A stretch of 49,403 nucleotides of DNA from Thalassovita sp. Its GTDB lineage: Bacteria > Bacteroidota > Bacteroidia > Cytophagales > Flammeovirgaceae. Location: assembly GCA_002729595.1 (NCBI GenBank), contig PBYL01000033.1, positions 1-49,403 of the forward strand, written 5' to 3'. A program made the position numbers and the translations under genes. This document shows, one piece after another, positions 24,956-33,825 of the stretch; the first letter of the stretch is position 1, and each line of letters begins with the position of its first letter. Below the pieces are notes generated by a model that worked only from the letters and a program-made list of their open reading frames with translations, was not told the origin of the DNA and ran no database searches.

Positions 24956-26053
24956 ATGAAAAAACTGAAACTTACCGGGATATTTATCCTGATATCAATT
25001 GCTGCATTTGCACAAAGTGAACTTGCTACAGAAAATGTAATATTGATCACTTTTGATGGGTTGCGTTGGGAAGAGTTATTTACTGGTGCAGATCCAGAAT
25101 TGATTGAAAATAAAAAATATGTTGAGGACATTGATCACTTAAAAGCTACTTTCTGGAAAGATGATGCCCTAGCAAGAAGAGAAGTTTTAATGCCATTCTT
25201 TTGGAACACCATTGCCAAAGAAGGTCAAATTTATGGCAATCGCAAGTATAACAATCATGTAGATATTAAAAACAAACAGTGGTTTTCTTATCCAGGATAT
25301 AACGAGATATTATCTGGTTTTCCTGATGATGATCGCATACATAGCAACGATAAAATTGAAAACCCAAACAAAACTGTTTTAGAGTTTATTAATAACCAGA
25401 AAGCATTTAAAGGAGAAGTTGCTGCTTTTGGTTCGTGGGATGTTTTTCCGTACATCATCAATGAAAAGAGAAGTGGAATTCCTGTAAATGCTGGTTTCGA
25501 AACAGCTACTGGAAATGATCTAACTGATACCGAAAAACTACTCAATAAATTACAAACTGAAGTACCAAGCCCTTGGTCATCGGTAAGGTTAGATGCATTT
25601 ACACACAATTATGCTTTAGAATACCTTAAAAAGAATCAGCCTAAAATGTTATATATCTCTTATGGTGAAACAGATGATTTTGCTCATGAGGGGAAATACG
25701 ATGCTTACCTTAACTCCGCACACAGAACCGACCAGTTTATAAAAGAACTTTGGGATTGGGCACAGTCTCAAGAACAGTACAAAGGTAAAACTACCTTCAT
25801 CATCACAACAGATCATGGTAGAGGTGCTAGTGACAAGTGGAAAGATCATGGCATAGAAGTAAAAGGTGCTGGCTCTATCTGGATTGCCGTAATGGGGCCA
25901 GATTCTGAGGCTTTGGGAGAAGTAAAAACCAAAGGGCAATTGTACCAAAATCAGGTAGCAAATACTGTAGCCACTTTATTAGGTTTGGAATATACCAACC
26001 AAAAAGAAGTGGGCAAGCCAATTAGCTCTGCAATTAAAAAAATGGAAGAATAA
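24956..26053 (+). CDS. Secreted alkaline-phosphatase-superfamily phosphodiesterase/phosphatase
   Basis: 365 aa with a signal peptide (1-20, ending AAFAQ). The superfamily core is visible: first metal Asp D34 in LITFDGLRW; the probable nucleophile S111 in WFSYPGYNEILSG, equivalent to the Thr of TFPNH-type phosphodiesterases; second-site D240 and H244 in YGETDDFAHEG; D286-H287 in ITTDHGRG; and H298 in KDHG. Enzymes of this fold hydrolyse phosphomonoesters, phosphodiesters or sulfates. The motif resembles the type I phosphodiesterase branch, but monoesterase or sulfatase activity cannot be excluded. A hairpin terminator follows at 26141. It may act with the phosphoesterases at 35570 and 36953. 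Confidence 0.87.
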   Translation: MKKLKLTGIFILISIAAFAQSELATENVILITFDGLRWEELFTGADPELIENKKYVEDIDHLKATFWKDDALARREVLMPFFWNTIAKEGQIYGNRKYNNHVDIKNKQWFSYPGYNEILSGFPDDDRIHSNDKIENPNKTVLEFINNQKAFKGEVAAFGSWDVFPYIINEKRSGIPVNAGFETATGNDLTDTEKLLNKLQTEVPSPWSSVRLDAFTHNYALEYLKKNQPKMLYISYGETDDFAHEGKYDAYLNSAHRTDQFIKELWDWAQSQEQYKGKTTFIITTDHGRGASDKWKDHGIEVKGAGSIWIAVMGPDSEALGEVKTKGQLYQNQVANTVATLLGLEYTNQKEVGKPISSAIKKMEE

Positions 26054-26140
26054 TTAATTTTTAATTGCTTTATTATATTTTTGAGAACTGCTGAATAATT
26101 TTTCTGGAGTTCAAATTATATAATCAGAATAAACAAATAG

Positions 26141-26178
26141 AAAGCAGGGGATAGGTAAAGCATTTTACACCCTGCTTT
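26141..26178 (+). terminator. Hairpin terminator after the phosphatase gene
   Basis: Arms AAAGCAGGG (26141-26149) and CCCTGCTTT (26170-26178) with a partly pairing interior, followed by TAATAAT rather than a strong T run. A second perfect hairpin CCTTTTAA/TTAAAAGG lies at 26213-26231. Confidence 0.6.
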
Positions 26179-26547
26179 TAATAATGGGTAAAATCCCTGT
26201 ATAGATTATTTTCCTTTTAATTTTTAAAAGGGCAGGCTTATCCCACGCACCAATGAACCAGCAAAAAGCTATGCTTAGTGTATAGGAAACACTTAACTAT
26301 CTGTAAATACTTTTCAAGAATATTCAGCTTCATTTGTTAGTACACGATTTGTAATTGAGCTTTCAGTTTCGATCTGAGGTATTGTGTTCAGTGATTGAAA
26401 ATCTAAGCCTACCTAAGTTTGACTGTAAGTAAACAAACTGGCTAACAAACTACTACCGGCAGATACTTTAGATTAATTTAATCTTGGGTTTCTACTAATC
26501 AATTGTATGGGGGCTAAAGAGGCCGCTTAAGTAAATTAATTAAACTA
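26179..26547 (+). promoter_or_regulatory. Upstream region of the acyltransferase gene, with a -7 box
   Basis: No gene is visible. A perfect -7 box TAAGTTTG lies at 26414-26421, with a TTG at 26395-26397 that is somewhat too close (16 bp). If used, it gives a leader of roughly 120 nt. Confidence 0.35.
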
Positions 26548-27669
26548 ATGAGTAAACAAAGATTTCTTTCACTGGATGTTTTTAGAGGACTAACAATTTT
26601 TTTAATGATCACCGTAAACTCTCCCGGATTAGGGGCGGAGCCATTTGCATTTTTAGAGCACGCACAATGGTTTGGGTTTACATTGGCAGATTTAGTTTTT
26701 CCTTCCTTTCTATTTGCAGTTGGTAACGCAATGAGCTTTTCAATTAAGAAATTCGATAGCGACGCCGATTTCTTAAAAAAAGTATTAAAAAGAACTTTCC
26801 TTATTTTCCTTTTCGGGTACCTAATGTATTGGTTCCCATTCTTTGTAGTAGGCGAAGACGGTTCAATTGGCATAAGTCCAATTAGCGATACACGTATTAT
26901 GGGTGTTTTACAAAGAATTGCCCTTTGTTATGGTTTTGCAGCAATTATAGTAAGATACTTATCAGTAAGAATGATATTGATTGTTTCTGCACTTTTACTT
27001 TTCGGATACTGGATAATACTTTACCTATTTGGTGTACCAGGCGAAGAATTAACTAAAATGGGAAATGCAGGTACTTTGCTAGATCATTTCATTCTAGGCG
27101 ATAGCCACCTATACCACGGTGACGGTGGAGATGCATTTGACCCAGAAGGTATATTGAGTACACTACCATCTATTGTAAATGTCTTGTTTGGTTATTTGGC
27201 AGGTTTATACATTCAAAAAGGTGGGAAAAATTATGAGACAATTGCCAAGTTGCTAATGGCGGGAGCTGTAATGTTATTAGGAGCTGTAACTTGGGATTTA
27301 ATGTTCCCAATAGGCAAAAAACTGTGGACTAGCTCATTTGTATTATACACTGTAGGTATCGATTTATTAATGATCTCATGCCTTATTTACCTCGTTGAAA
27401 TTAAGAATATCAAATTTGGCGTAAACTTCTTCAACATACTGGGTAAGAATCCACTGTTTTTATACTTGCTTTCAGAGATTTTATACATGACCATGAGAAT
27501 GATTTATGTGACTCCAGAATTGGATACTTATGGATGGTTCAGTATAAAAATATTCCAGAATATTGCACCGGGTCCAGTAGGTTCACTGCTTATGGCTTTA
27601 GCATTTACAATGGTTTGCTGGCTAGCAGGCTATGTGCTCGATAAGAAAAAAATATACATCAAAATATAG
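26548..27669 (+). CDS. HGSNAT/NagX-like membrane acyltransferase (DUF5009 type)
   Basis: 373 aa, polytopic inner-membrane protein with about ten hydrophobic helices. The N-terminus RFLSLDVFRGLTIFLMITVN is the hallmark of the COG4299 / DUF5009 family, which includes human heparan-alpha-glucosaminide N-acetyltransferase and bacterial NagX. A conserved loop follows (GFTLADLVFPSFLFAVGNAM), as does the periplasmic His segment GDSHLYHGDGGDAFDPEGIL. The family transfers acetyl groups across the membrane onto amino sugars, and in Bacteroidota such genes often lie near amino-sugar or sialoglycan loci. That fits the sialidase-like gene at 41009, but the link is inference. It is flanked by terminators, so it is probably monocistronic. 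Confidence 0.88.
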   Translation: MSKQRFLSLDVFRGLTIFLMITVNSPGLGAEPFAFLEHAQWFGFTLADLVFPSFLFAVGNAMSFSIKKFDSDADFLKKVLKRTFLIFLFGYLMYWFPFFVVGEDGSIGISPISDTRIMGVLQRIALCYGFAAIIVRYLSVRMILIVSALLLFGYWIILYLFGVPGEELTKMGNAGTLLDHFILGDSHLYHGDGGDAFDPEGILSTLPSIVNVLFGYLAGLYIQKGGKNYETIAKLLMAGAVMLLGAVTWDLMFPIGKKLWTSSFVLYTVGIDLLMISCLIYLVEIKNIKFGVNFFNILGKNPLFLYLLSEILYMTMRMIYVTPELDTYGWFSIKIFQNIAPGPVGSLLMALAFTMVCWLAGYVLDKKKIYIKI

Positions 27670-27680
27670 GTTAAAACCAG

Positions 27681-27710
27681 AGGAGGGAGTCTAACTTCCT
27701 CCTTTACTTA
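27681..27710 (+). terminator. Hairpin terminator after the acyltransferase gene
   Basis: A 9-bp stem (one G-U pair), AGGAGGGAG (27681-27689) with CTTCCTCCT (27695-27703), and a 5-nt loop, then TTACTTATCTTC. It lies 11 bp after the stop codon. Confidence 0.65.
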
Positions 27711-28120
27711 TCTTCAAAGTCGATATAAATTAACACTGAACTTTTTAGGAATTTTAAATCTATTTTGTGTAGATTTAGCTTAATAAGGGAAATTTTTGAA
27801 TTTTTCAGTGATCTTCCTTCCTAGTATATCATGCTCAACACATATGCACTATCCTAAAAATTGAATGCATCAATCAGTTTGCACCTTGGGAGATGATTCA
27901 ATAATATGATCTAAATATTACCAGACTGAAATAACCAGCTAGACAGTAGCACAGCAACATTTACTAGAAATAAACACCAGTTTTATTAACAGGTTGGAGT
28001 AATGGTTAAATTTCGGTTAACGATTAATTAGTGTATTTAATAGAATAGTAATATAGAATTTCGATGTGAATTATTGATTATTCCGACCTTTGAATCCAAG
28101 GTTATTCTTTATGTATTGCC
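27711..28120. promoter_or_regulatory. 410-bp leader region of the ECF sigma gene
   Basis: No gene is visible. The clearest structure is an inverted repeat TAAATCTA (27755-27762) / TAGATTTA (27770-27777) with a 7-bp centre. A near-consensus -7 element GACCTTTG lies at 28085-28092, close to the ATG, but without a matching -33. Confidence 0.3.
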
Positions 28121-28696
28121 ATGAACCTGAATGATAGTAAACTCTTTTGCGATTTAAAAAATGGAAGCAGCGATGCTTTTGAGCAACTTTATGTGGCTTA
28201 TAAAACGCCTGCTTTAAAGTTTTGCTTTTCCCTATTAAAAGATATGGATGAGGCAGAATGCATGGTTCAGGATGTGTTTATGCAATTGTGGATTAAAAGA
28301 GCGAAACTCAATACACAAGCAAATTTTCAATCTTACCTTTTTTCTTGTTTAAGAAATAGGGCATACGACCATTTTAAAAAGATTAGAAGAAGCGAGCTTG
28401 CAATTGACAACCTAAGCAGAAAGATCGAAACTTTACAACAAGTAGAAGAAGTAGACGAAACTATAAAAATAGAATCGCTGCAAAAGGCTGTAGAAGAATT
28501 ACCTACCAGTAGAAAAGCAATTGTTAAACTTCGCTACGAAGGAGGCAAGTCTTATAAAGAAATTGCCGACCATTTAAATATTTCTAGCAATACAGTAAAA
28601 AACCAGTTAATTAAGGCGAAACATTATTTAAGAAGCCATGTAGATATTAGCTTGGTTATTTGTATGCTAATTCCATTGAAATCTTTTTTTGAATAA
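28121..28696 (+). CDS. FecI-like ECF sigma factor of the SusCD locus
   Basis: 191 aa, normal for the Bacteroidota FecI-like group. Region 2 lies at about 15-85 (FEQLYVAYKTPALKFCFSLL, then AECMVQDVFMQLWIKRAKLN). Region 4 is at about 120-175 (LPTSRKAIVKLRYEGGKSYK, then EIADHLNISSNTVKNQLIKA). The C-terminus is hydrophobic. A FecR-type anti-sigma gene follows after 261 bp, then SusC with an STN domain; this order is the known layout of cell-surface signalling, in which ligand-loaded SusC signals through FecR to free the sigma factor. The long gap to fecR may hold its own promoter. Confidence 0.93.
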   Translation: MNLNDSKLFCDLKNGSSDAFEQLYVAYKTPALKFCFSLLKDMDEAECMVQDVFMQLWIKRAKLNTQANFQSYLFSCLRNRAYDHFKKIRRSELAIDNLSRKIETLQQVEEVDETIKIESLQKAVEELPTSRKAIVKLRYEGGKSYKEIADHLNISSNTVKNQLIKAKHYLRSHVDISLVICMLIPLKSFFE

Positions 28697-28722
28697 TAGT
28701 CTATTATGTGCTGTACTTCTAC

Positions 28723-28788
28723 TTACCTGTTTAAGGTAATATTTTCCCGTTTTGCATCGTCTGCATTCGTTTATCACAAATATTTTTG
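28723..28788 (+). promoter_or_regulatory. Hairpin and candidate promoter between sigma and FecR genes
   Basis: TTACCT (28723-28728) and AGGTAA (28734-28739) form a small hairpin 27 bp after the sigma stop, possibly a weak terminator. A perfect -7 box TATTTTTG follows at 28781-28788, but without a TTG at the usual -33 distance, leaving a leader of about 165 nt before the FecR ATG. Confidence 0.35.
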
Positions 28789-28957
28789 CCCGTCTAGATT
28801 ACGCCAATATTAATTTAAAAAAATTCATAATTTTTTTTCAAAAGCAGATAGTCCTTTTTTTTCGACACAGAGTATTCAAGAAAAGAAGAGTCAGATAAAA
28901 ACAGTCAGTAATTTTTTATTATAATACTTCTGATTTTTAGGATACAGCATACAAGTT

Positions 28958-29998
28958 ATGAACATAGAAAGGGAGAAAATTAGAAAATTAATATCAGATT
29001 ATCTTTCCAACAAGATAGACTCGGATCAACTCAATCTGTTTTTAGAAGGGTTTGATAAAAAAGAAGTTGAGGAAGAATATGATTTTGTGCTCAAAAATCA
29101 TTTTGATAATCTGGTTTTGACTGAAGACTTTGAGCAAAAAGCACAACAAGAAGAAAGTGAAAAACTAAAAGAAGCTAGAGCAATTGTACAGCAAAACCAA
29201 ATTAAAAGTATTGGTTATAATAAGAGTACAAATGTGTGGTCTTCTGTTTCTGGCATTGCTGCAACCGTAAGTATTATTTGCTGTGTAGTAGCAGTATTTT
29301 GGGTAATGACACAAGAAAAAGCTCCCAAAAAAGAAGACTTACCAGTTATCAGTTTTGAAGAAAGATACACGCAGCCTGGTACCAAAGCTTCTTATACATT
29401 ATCAGATGGAAGCTTTATTCATTTGAATGCAGAAAGTAAATTAAGTTTTCCGCAAGAGTTTAACGGAAAAGAGCGATTAGTGAAAATGGGTGGTGAGGCA
29501 TACTTTAAAGTAAAGAGAGACGAAGAGCGACCATTTGTAATTGAAGCTGAAAAGATAAAGATCAAGGTACTTGGTACAGCTTTTAATGTAAAGGCTTACG
29601 ACGAAGAAGACGAAATAGTAGTAGCCGTAGAAAGCGGTAAAGTAATGGTTACCGATCTAGAAATGAACTCAGAAAAATTCATACTTACTAAAAACCAAAA
29701 ACTGGTTTATAGCAGAAAGGAAAATAAATTCAAAGTTACTGATGCGAACATCAGCTCAGATTTAAATTGGAGAGAAGGAGTTTTAAAATTCAATAATACT
29801 CCCTTTTCTGAAATTGAAAGAAAGCTGGAAAGATGGTATGGGGTAGATATACAAGTAGAAGATAAGTCAGTCTATTCAAGAAAAATTTCGGGGGTTCATA
29901 AAAATGAAAACCTGAAGGCGGTATTAGAGTCAATCAAATTTGCATTTGGTATTGACTATGAAATAAATGGAAAAACTGTGAAACTAAAAACATTTTGA
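28958..29998 (+). CDS. FecR-type transmembrane anti-sigma factor
   Basis: 346 aa. Residues 1-90 are a cytosolic, highly charged sigma-binding region. A transmembrane helix spans about 94-117 (SSVSGIAATVSIICCVVAVF). The periplasmic FecR domain follows, with the family motifs TLSDGSFIHLNAESKLSFPQ, then VKMGGEAYFKVKRDEERPFV and VLGTAFNVKAYDEE. A DUF4974 STN-like domain ends the protein (FNNTPFSEIERKLERWYGVD, then YSRKISGVHKNENLKAVLES). It holds the ECF sigma inactive until the periplasmic part contacts the STN domain of the SusC transporter encoded 128 bp downstream. Confidence 0.95.
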   Translation: MNIEREKIRKLISDYLSNKIDSDQLNLFLEGFDKKEVEEEYDFVLKNHFDNLVLTEDFEQKAQQEESEKLKEARAIVQQNQIKSIGYNKSTNVWSSVSGIAATVSIICCVVAVFWVMTQEKAPKKEDLPVISFEERYTQPGTKASYTLSDGSFIHLNAESKLSFPQEFNGKERLVKMGGEAYFKVKRDEERPFVIEAEKIKIKVLGTAFNVKAYDEEDEIVVAVESGKVMVTDLEMNSEKFILTKNQKLVYSRKENKFKVTDANISSDLNWREGVLKFNNTPFSEIERKLERWYGVDIQVEDKSVYSRKISGVHKNENLKAVLESIKFAFGIDYEINGKTVKLKTF

Positions 29999-30045
29999 CT
30001 TATGATAACAAAGTGCAATTCATCATAGTGCAAAATATTGAAAAA

Positions 30046-30086
30046 TCGCATTGGAACGAAATTTTGGCCGATCTCATCCAATGCGA
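30046..30086 (+). promoter_or_regulatory. 10-bp inverted repeat in front of susC
   Basis: TCGCATTGGA (30046-30055) and TCCAATGCGA (30077-30086) are perfect arms around 21 bp, ending 40 bp before the SusC ATG. No T run follows, so it is not a standard terminator. A promoter-like pair, TTG (30038-30040) and AAATTTTG (30059-30066), overlaps it, so it may be a DNA operator rather than an RNA hairpin. Confidence 0.5.
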
Positions 30087-30126
30087 CTAATTCAAGAATT
30101 AAATTATTAATCCCAAACCCAAAAGT

Positions 30127-33100
30127 ATGAAATTTAAAACAATTACTAAAAGATTGCTAATGCGATTGTTTTTGTTAGCAGTAATTACGACCATAGGCGC
30201 GAGTTTCGTTTCGGCGGAAAACTCCCTTGGTCAAAGTCTGAAAAAGACCGTTGTTAACCTTGAAACTAAACAAGGCAGCGTATCCGAAATAATTAGTGAA
30301 ATTACGGAAGAATCAGGTTATGTATTTCTATATGAAGATCAGCTTAAGCGCGAGTTGAATCAGAATGTCAATATAGAAAATGCAGCAAACTTATACGATA
30401 TTTTAACAGATATTTCTAAACAGGCATATCTAGAATTTAAAGCGGTAAATCATAATATTACAATCCGCAAAGCAAAAACCACTATTGCTAGCACTACCGA
30501 ATTGGTAGAAGAAGAAATGGATGTTACAATTAGTGGTACTGTTTACAATGAAGATAATGAGCCACTAGTTGGTGCAACTGTTTTAATTAAAGGTACTACT
30601 CAAGGTACAGTAGCAGATATAAATGGTAAATTTAGATTAGATGTACCAGATCAAAGTGCGGTACTTCAAGTAAGCTACATCGGTTACGAAGAAACAGAAG
30701 TTACAGTAGGAAGCCAAACTTATTTTGAGATTACACTTATTCCTTCTTTACAACAATTGAGTGATATTGTAGTAACTGCTTTGGGTATTAAAAGGGAAGA
30801 AAGATCTTTGGGATTCTCAGTAGGTAGAGTAGATGGTGAGTCAGTTTCTAGAGTTGCGCAAGAAAACGTACTAAACGGTATTGCTGGTAAAGTGCCAGGT
30901 GTTGTAATTAACTCAACTGGTGGTGCTGGTTCTTCTGTAAGTATGGTTATTAGAGGTGCAACTTCATTAAATACAGATAACCAACCATTGTTTGTAATAG
31001 ATGGTGTGCCAGTAGCAAACACATTAAATAACGTAACTGAGTTTGGTAATAGAAACTCTGTTGACTATGGTAACGCTATATCTGACCTTAACCCAAATGA
31101 TATTGCAGATATTTCAATCTTGAAAGGGCCAAGTGCTGCTGCACTTTACGGTTCAAGAGCTGCGAATGGTGTAGTACTTATCACTACAAAATCTGGTAAG
31201 AATTCAAACGGTATGACAGTAAATGTAACTTCAAGTACTGTGTTTGATAACCCATACAAATACCTAGATTTCCATTCTAAATTTGCTACAGGTGTTAGAC
31301 CTTATACTCCAGACAATAATCCTTACGGTGTGTTAACTATCGACGAAGGTTCTGCTGCTGGTGTGGGTCCGAGATTAGATCAAGGTTACTATGCAATTCA
31401 ATGGAATAGCCCAGTTGATGAAAATGGTGATGCGATTCCAACGGAGTTAGTATCTCACCCGAATAACGTAGCTAACTTTGTTCAAACTGGTTTTAACACA
31501 ACAAACGGTGTTTCTATTTCTAATAATAATGAAAAGATGAACTACCGTTTAGGTCTTACTAATATGAGTAGCGAAGGTATTGTTCCTAACTCAGATTTAT
31601 TTAGAAACAGCTTCTCTCTTAACTCATCAGTTAAAGCAAAAGATAATTTAACGATTAGTAGTGTTGTAAACGTAAACAGAACATGGTCTAACAACAGACC
31701 TGCTGGTAACAGAGGTGCTAACCCGTTAGAGTGGGCATATAAAGTTTCTCCACACATCGATATTCGTGATCTTCAAGATTACTGGGTAGACGGACAAGAA
31801 GGTTTACAACAAATTTCTCAGTCTATAGGAGATTACAACAACCCTTACTTTCTTGCTTACGAAATTAACAACAGCTTTACTAGAGACAGAGTTTTCGGTA
31901 ACTTAATGGCTGAGTGGGAGATTATTCCAGATTTAACTTTAATGGCAAGATACTCACTTGACCAATACAATGAAGTAAGAGAAACAAAAGGTGCTAATAG
32001 TTACGATAGAGATGCAAACGGTATCTATGGTATAAGCAACCTAAAAAGATATGAGCGTAACGCAGACTTCCTTTTAACTTATAATAAAGGCTTAGGCGAT
32101 TTCAGTTTTAACGTATCGTTTGGTGGAAACACAAGATACAACTTTGCTCAGTCTGCGTCTGTATCAACAACAAGAAACAATGGTTTAACACTGCCAGGAG
32201 TATATACAACTGGTAATATTGTACCTAACACGCAATCTCTAAGCAGTAGCAATTCAGAGAGAGTTGTAAACAGTTTGTATGGTATTGCTAACATCGGTTA
32301 TAAAGACATGATCTATCTTGACGTAACTGCAAGAAATGACTGGTCTAGTACTTTACCAGCAGAGAACAGATCTTATTTTTATCCATCTGCTGCATTGAGC
32401 GTATTAGTGAACGAAGTTATTCCAATGAGTAGTTCTATAGATATGTTTAAACTGCGTGCTGGTTGGGCGCAAGTAGGTAACGATGCTCCAGTTTACTCTT
32501 TATATCCAACTTTAGATAATGTTGGTTCTTGGGGAGATGTTCCAAGATATAGCTATTCTCAAAGTTTATTAAACCCTAATCTTAAACCAGAGATTGCAAC
32601 TTCTTGGGAAGCTGGTGTTGACTTACACTTATTTAGCAACCGCTTAAGAATTGAAGGTACTTATTATCTTTCTGATAACGAAAACCAAATTCTTGGAATT
32701 TCTCTTCCTGCATCTTCAGGTTATACGTCTAAAAAAATCAACACTGGTTTAATTCAAAGTAAAGGTTGGGAATTGTTAGTTGGAGGTACTCCAGTAGAAA
32801 CTGAAAACTTAAGATGGGACTTAAACTTTAACATCTCTAGAAACAGAACTAAGATTGTTGAGTTGAGTGATGATCTTGACATATTTACTTTCTGGACAGA
32901 TGCGAAAGGTGGTGCATGGACTTACGAAGGTGAAACTATTGGTGATATTTACGATAATGAATTAGTAAGAGTAGAGGATGAAAATTCTCCATACTATGGT
33001 TATCCTATTCTAGACGAAAATGGTTCTTGGCAATCAATTGATGCTGAAGACTCAAAAACTAAAATCGGTAACTTTAACCCAGATTTCTTAGCAGGTTTAC

Positions 33101-33801
33101 AAACTTCAGTAAGTTATAAAAACTTTACCTTAAACATGACTTTCGATTGGAGACATGGAGGTCAGTTTGTTTCTCAAACATACCGTTACAGCGAGTCTGA
33201 TTTAAAAACTCAAAGATGGTTAGATCAACTAATCAACCCAGATGGTAGAACAGATGCTGAGTTGAGAGACTGGTTAGTAGCTAATGAAGAAACACTTATT
33301 AAAGATGGATTTAACTTAGTAGGTGGCCCTGGTGATGAGTATGGTGGTTATCCTTTAACTTATAATGTTACCGTAAACGACGGTGTGTTTAACCCAGGTG
33401 TTATTGCTCAATACGACGAAGATGGAAACATCATCGGTTATACTGAGAACTTAGGTGGAGAAGATACTAAATACATCCCTTATGCAGATAACTATCCTTG
33501 GGACTTTACCAAAGCAGCTACTTTCGATGCAGATTACATCAAACTTAGAGAGATATCATTAGGCTATAGCCTTCCATCTTCTTTAGTTAGTAAGTGGGGT
33601 ATACAAAGAGCAAGTGTAGCTGTATTTAGTAGAAACCTTATTTTATGGACAAAAGCTAAAGTGGGTATAGATCCAGAAAATGCTTTCCAGCCAGAATCAA
33701 GTACACAAGGTGGAGGTATCCAGTTTAAGCAGGGTATCGAAAGATACAACGTAACCCCTTGGGTTATTCCTGTAGGTGTAAAACTTGACTTAACCTTTTA
33801 A
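30127..33801 (+). CDS. SusC/RagA-type TonB-dependent transporter with STN signalling domain
   Basis: 1224 aa. A signal peptide region (1-35) precedes an STN secretin/TonB domain (about 40-117, LETKQGSVSEIISEITEESG). A carboxypeptidase-regulatory-like beta-sandwich follows (about 133-205, ISGTVYNEDNEPLVGATVLI). The plug carries the SusC signature (LQQLSDIVVTALGIKREERS, then PLFVIDGVPVAN and GPSAAALYGSRAANGVVLIT), and a 22-strand-type barrel ends in a terminal Phe. It imports a ligand across the outer membrane using TonB energy. The STN domain marks it as a signalling transporter, matching the FecR and ECF sigma genes immediately upstream. SusD begins 24 bp downstream. The substrate is not encoded in any readable motif. 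Confidence 0.97.
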   Translation: MKFKTITKRLLMRLFLLAVITTIGASFVSAENSLGQSLKKTVVNLETKQGSVSEIISEITEESGYVFLYEDQLKRELNQNVNIENAANLYDILTDISKQAYLEFKAVNHNITIRKAKTTIASTTELVEEEMDVTISGTVYNEDNEPLVGATVLIKGTTQGTVADINGKFRLDVPDQSAVLQVSYIGYEETEVTVGSQTYFEITLIPSLQQLSDIVVTALGIKREERSLGFSVGRVDGESVSRVAQENVLNGIAGKVPGVVINSTGGAGSSVSMVIRGATSLNTDNQPLFVIDGVPVANTLNNVTEFGNRNSVDYGNAISDLNPNDIADISILKGPSAAALYGSRAANGVVLITTKSGKNSNGMTVNVTSSTVFDNPYKYLDFHSKFATGVRPYTPDNNPYGVLTIDEGSAAGVGPRLDQGYYAIQWNSPVDENGDAIPTELVSHPNNVANFVQTGFNTTNGVSISNNNEKMNYRLGLTNMSSEGIVPNSDLFRNSFSLNSSVKAKDNLTISSVVNVNRTWSNNRPAGNRGANPLEWAYKVSPHIDIRDLQDYWVDGQEGLQQISQSIGDYNNPYFLAYEINNSFTRDRVFGNLMAEWEIIPDLTLMARYSLDQYNEVRETKGANSYDRDANGIYGISNLKRYERNADFLLTYNKGLGDFSFNVSFGGNTRYNFAQSASVSTTRNNGLTLPGVYTTGNIVPNTQSLSSSNSERVVNSLYGIANIGYKDMIYLDVTARNDWSSTLPAENRSYFYPSAALSVLVNEVIPMSSSIDMFKLRAGWAQVGNDAPVYSLYPTLDNVGSWGDVPRYSYSQSLLNPNLKPEIATSWEAGVDLHLFSNRLRIEGTYYLSDNENQILGISLPASSGYTSKKINTGLIQSKGWELLVGGTPVETENLRWDLNFNISRNRTKIVELSDDLDIFTFWTDAKGGAWTYEGETIGDIYDNELVRVEDENSPYYGYPILDENGSWQSIDAEDSKTKIGNFNPDFLAGLQTSVSYKNFTLNMTFDWRHGGQFVSQTYRYSESDLKTQRWLDQLINPDGRTDAELRDWLVANEETLIKDGFNLVGGPGDEYGGYPLTYNVTVNDGVFNPGVIAQYDEDGNIIGYTENLGGEDTKYIPYADNYPWDFTKAATFDADYIKLREISLGYSLPSSLVSKWGIQRASVAVFSRNLILWTKAKVGIDPENAFQPESSTQGGGIQFKQGIERYNVTPWVIPVGVKLDLTF

Positions 33802-33825
33802 TTGAGACTATAAAAGCATTGAATT

